Source of the DNA: Trichobilharzia regenti
Taxonomy: Eukaryota; Platyhelminthes; Trematoda; Strigeidida; Schistosomatidae
Direction of reading: 5' to 3'
Assembly (NCBI GenBank): GCA_944472135.2
Contig: OX235270.1
Span: 53,759,267 to 53,823,266, forward strand
DNA length: 64,000 nt
The translations under genes and the position numbers were made by a program. Positions 63,891 to 64,000 of this stretch are shown here, piece after piece. Positions within the stretch are counted from its first letter, which is position 1, and every line of letters starts with the position of its first letter. The notes under the pieces were generated by a model. It was not told where the DNA came from. It made no database searches and saw only the letters and a program-made list of their open reading frames with translations.

Positions 63891-64000
63891 ATAAAGACGC
63901 ATGACCCATTCAATTATGTATTATGCATTTAGCGTCTCTCTGCATTAACAAAGTATCATAGAAACTGTTTATTATAACTACTTCAGGCACCCGTGAACAA

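Noticed and set aside
1..64000. CRISPR arrays, operons or bacterial systems
   Set aside because: Spliced genes, SINEs, PLEs and non-LTR retrotransposons show a eukaryotic nuclear sequence; the short repeats seen have no regular spacers.

Overview
The window looks like repeat-rich nuclear DNA of a trematode flatworm, most probably a schistosome. The grounds are its AT-rich composition, very short introns at the 5' end of one gene next to multi-kilobase introns, and a transposon set typical of schistosomes: RTE/SR2-like and CR1-like non-LTR retrotransposons, Penelope-like elements (PLEs) with GIY-YIG endonuclease, Ty3/Gypsy fragments, and a tRNA-headed SINE carrying a hammerhead ribozyme like the S. 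mansoni Sm-alpha family. I cannot name the species from sequence alone.

Two conserved host genes, both on the minus strand, frame the window. A lysosomal-acid/gastric-lipase-like gene has exons at 8506-8377, 8332-8221, 8124-7832 and 2696-2400. Its last visible intron (7831-2697) holds ribozyme SINEs and an RTE relic, and its 3' end lies outside the window. A RIC1 homologue (RAB6A-GEF complex) has C-terminal exons at 60723-60491, 49204-48748, 47807-47625, 45312-44923, 43622-43412 and 35618-35280. One expected exon between the first two was not found, and the N-terminal exons lie beyond the window. A third small gene (16973-16689, minus) encodes a 94-residue charged protein with three tryptophan motifs and has a cluster of CCAAT boxes upstream.

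Most of the rest is transposon-derived: a damaged but near full-length RTE element (30.85-34.08 kb), an SR2-like RTE element (37.66-40.91 kb) with further relics, an uninterrupted 931-codon CR1-like ORF (53.5-56.3 kb) antisense in a RIC1 intron, Gypsy fragments at 29.1-30.35 and 52.86-53.37 kb, and at least ten PLE pieces, several as inverted pairs.

The most unusual material is structural. Three intact type-I hammerhead ribozymes lie in SINE units with a 402-nt ribozyme-to-ribozyme period, and one unit starts at the predicted self-cleavage site. Other notable structures are a 1.08-kb inverted duplication containing a complete copy of the RIC1 terminal exon, a decayed copy of another RIC1 exon, and several large foldback repeats. 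No rRNA, CRISPR array or functional tRNA gene was seen.
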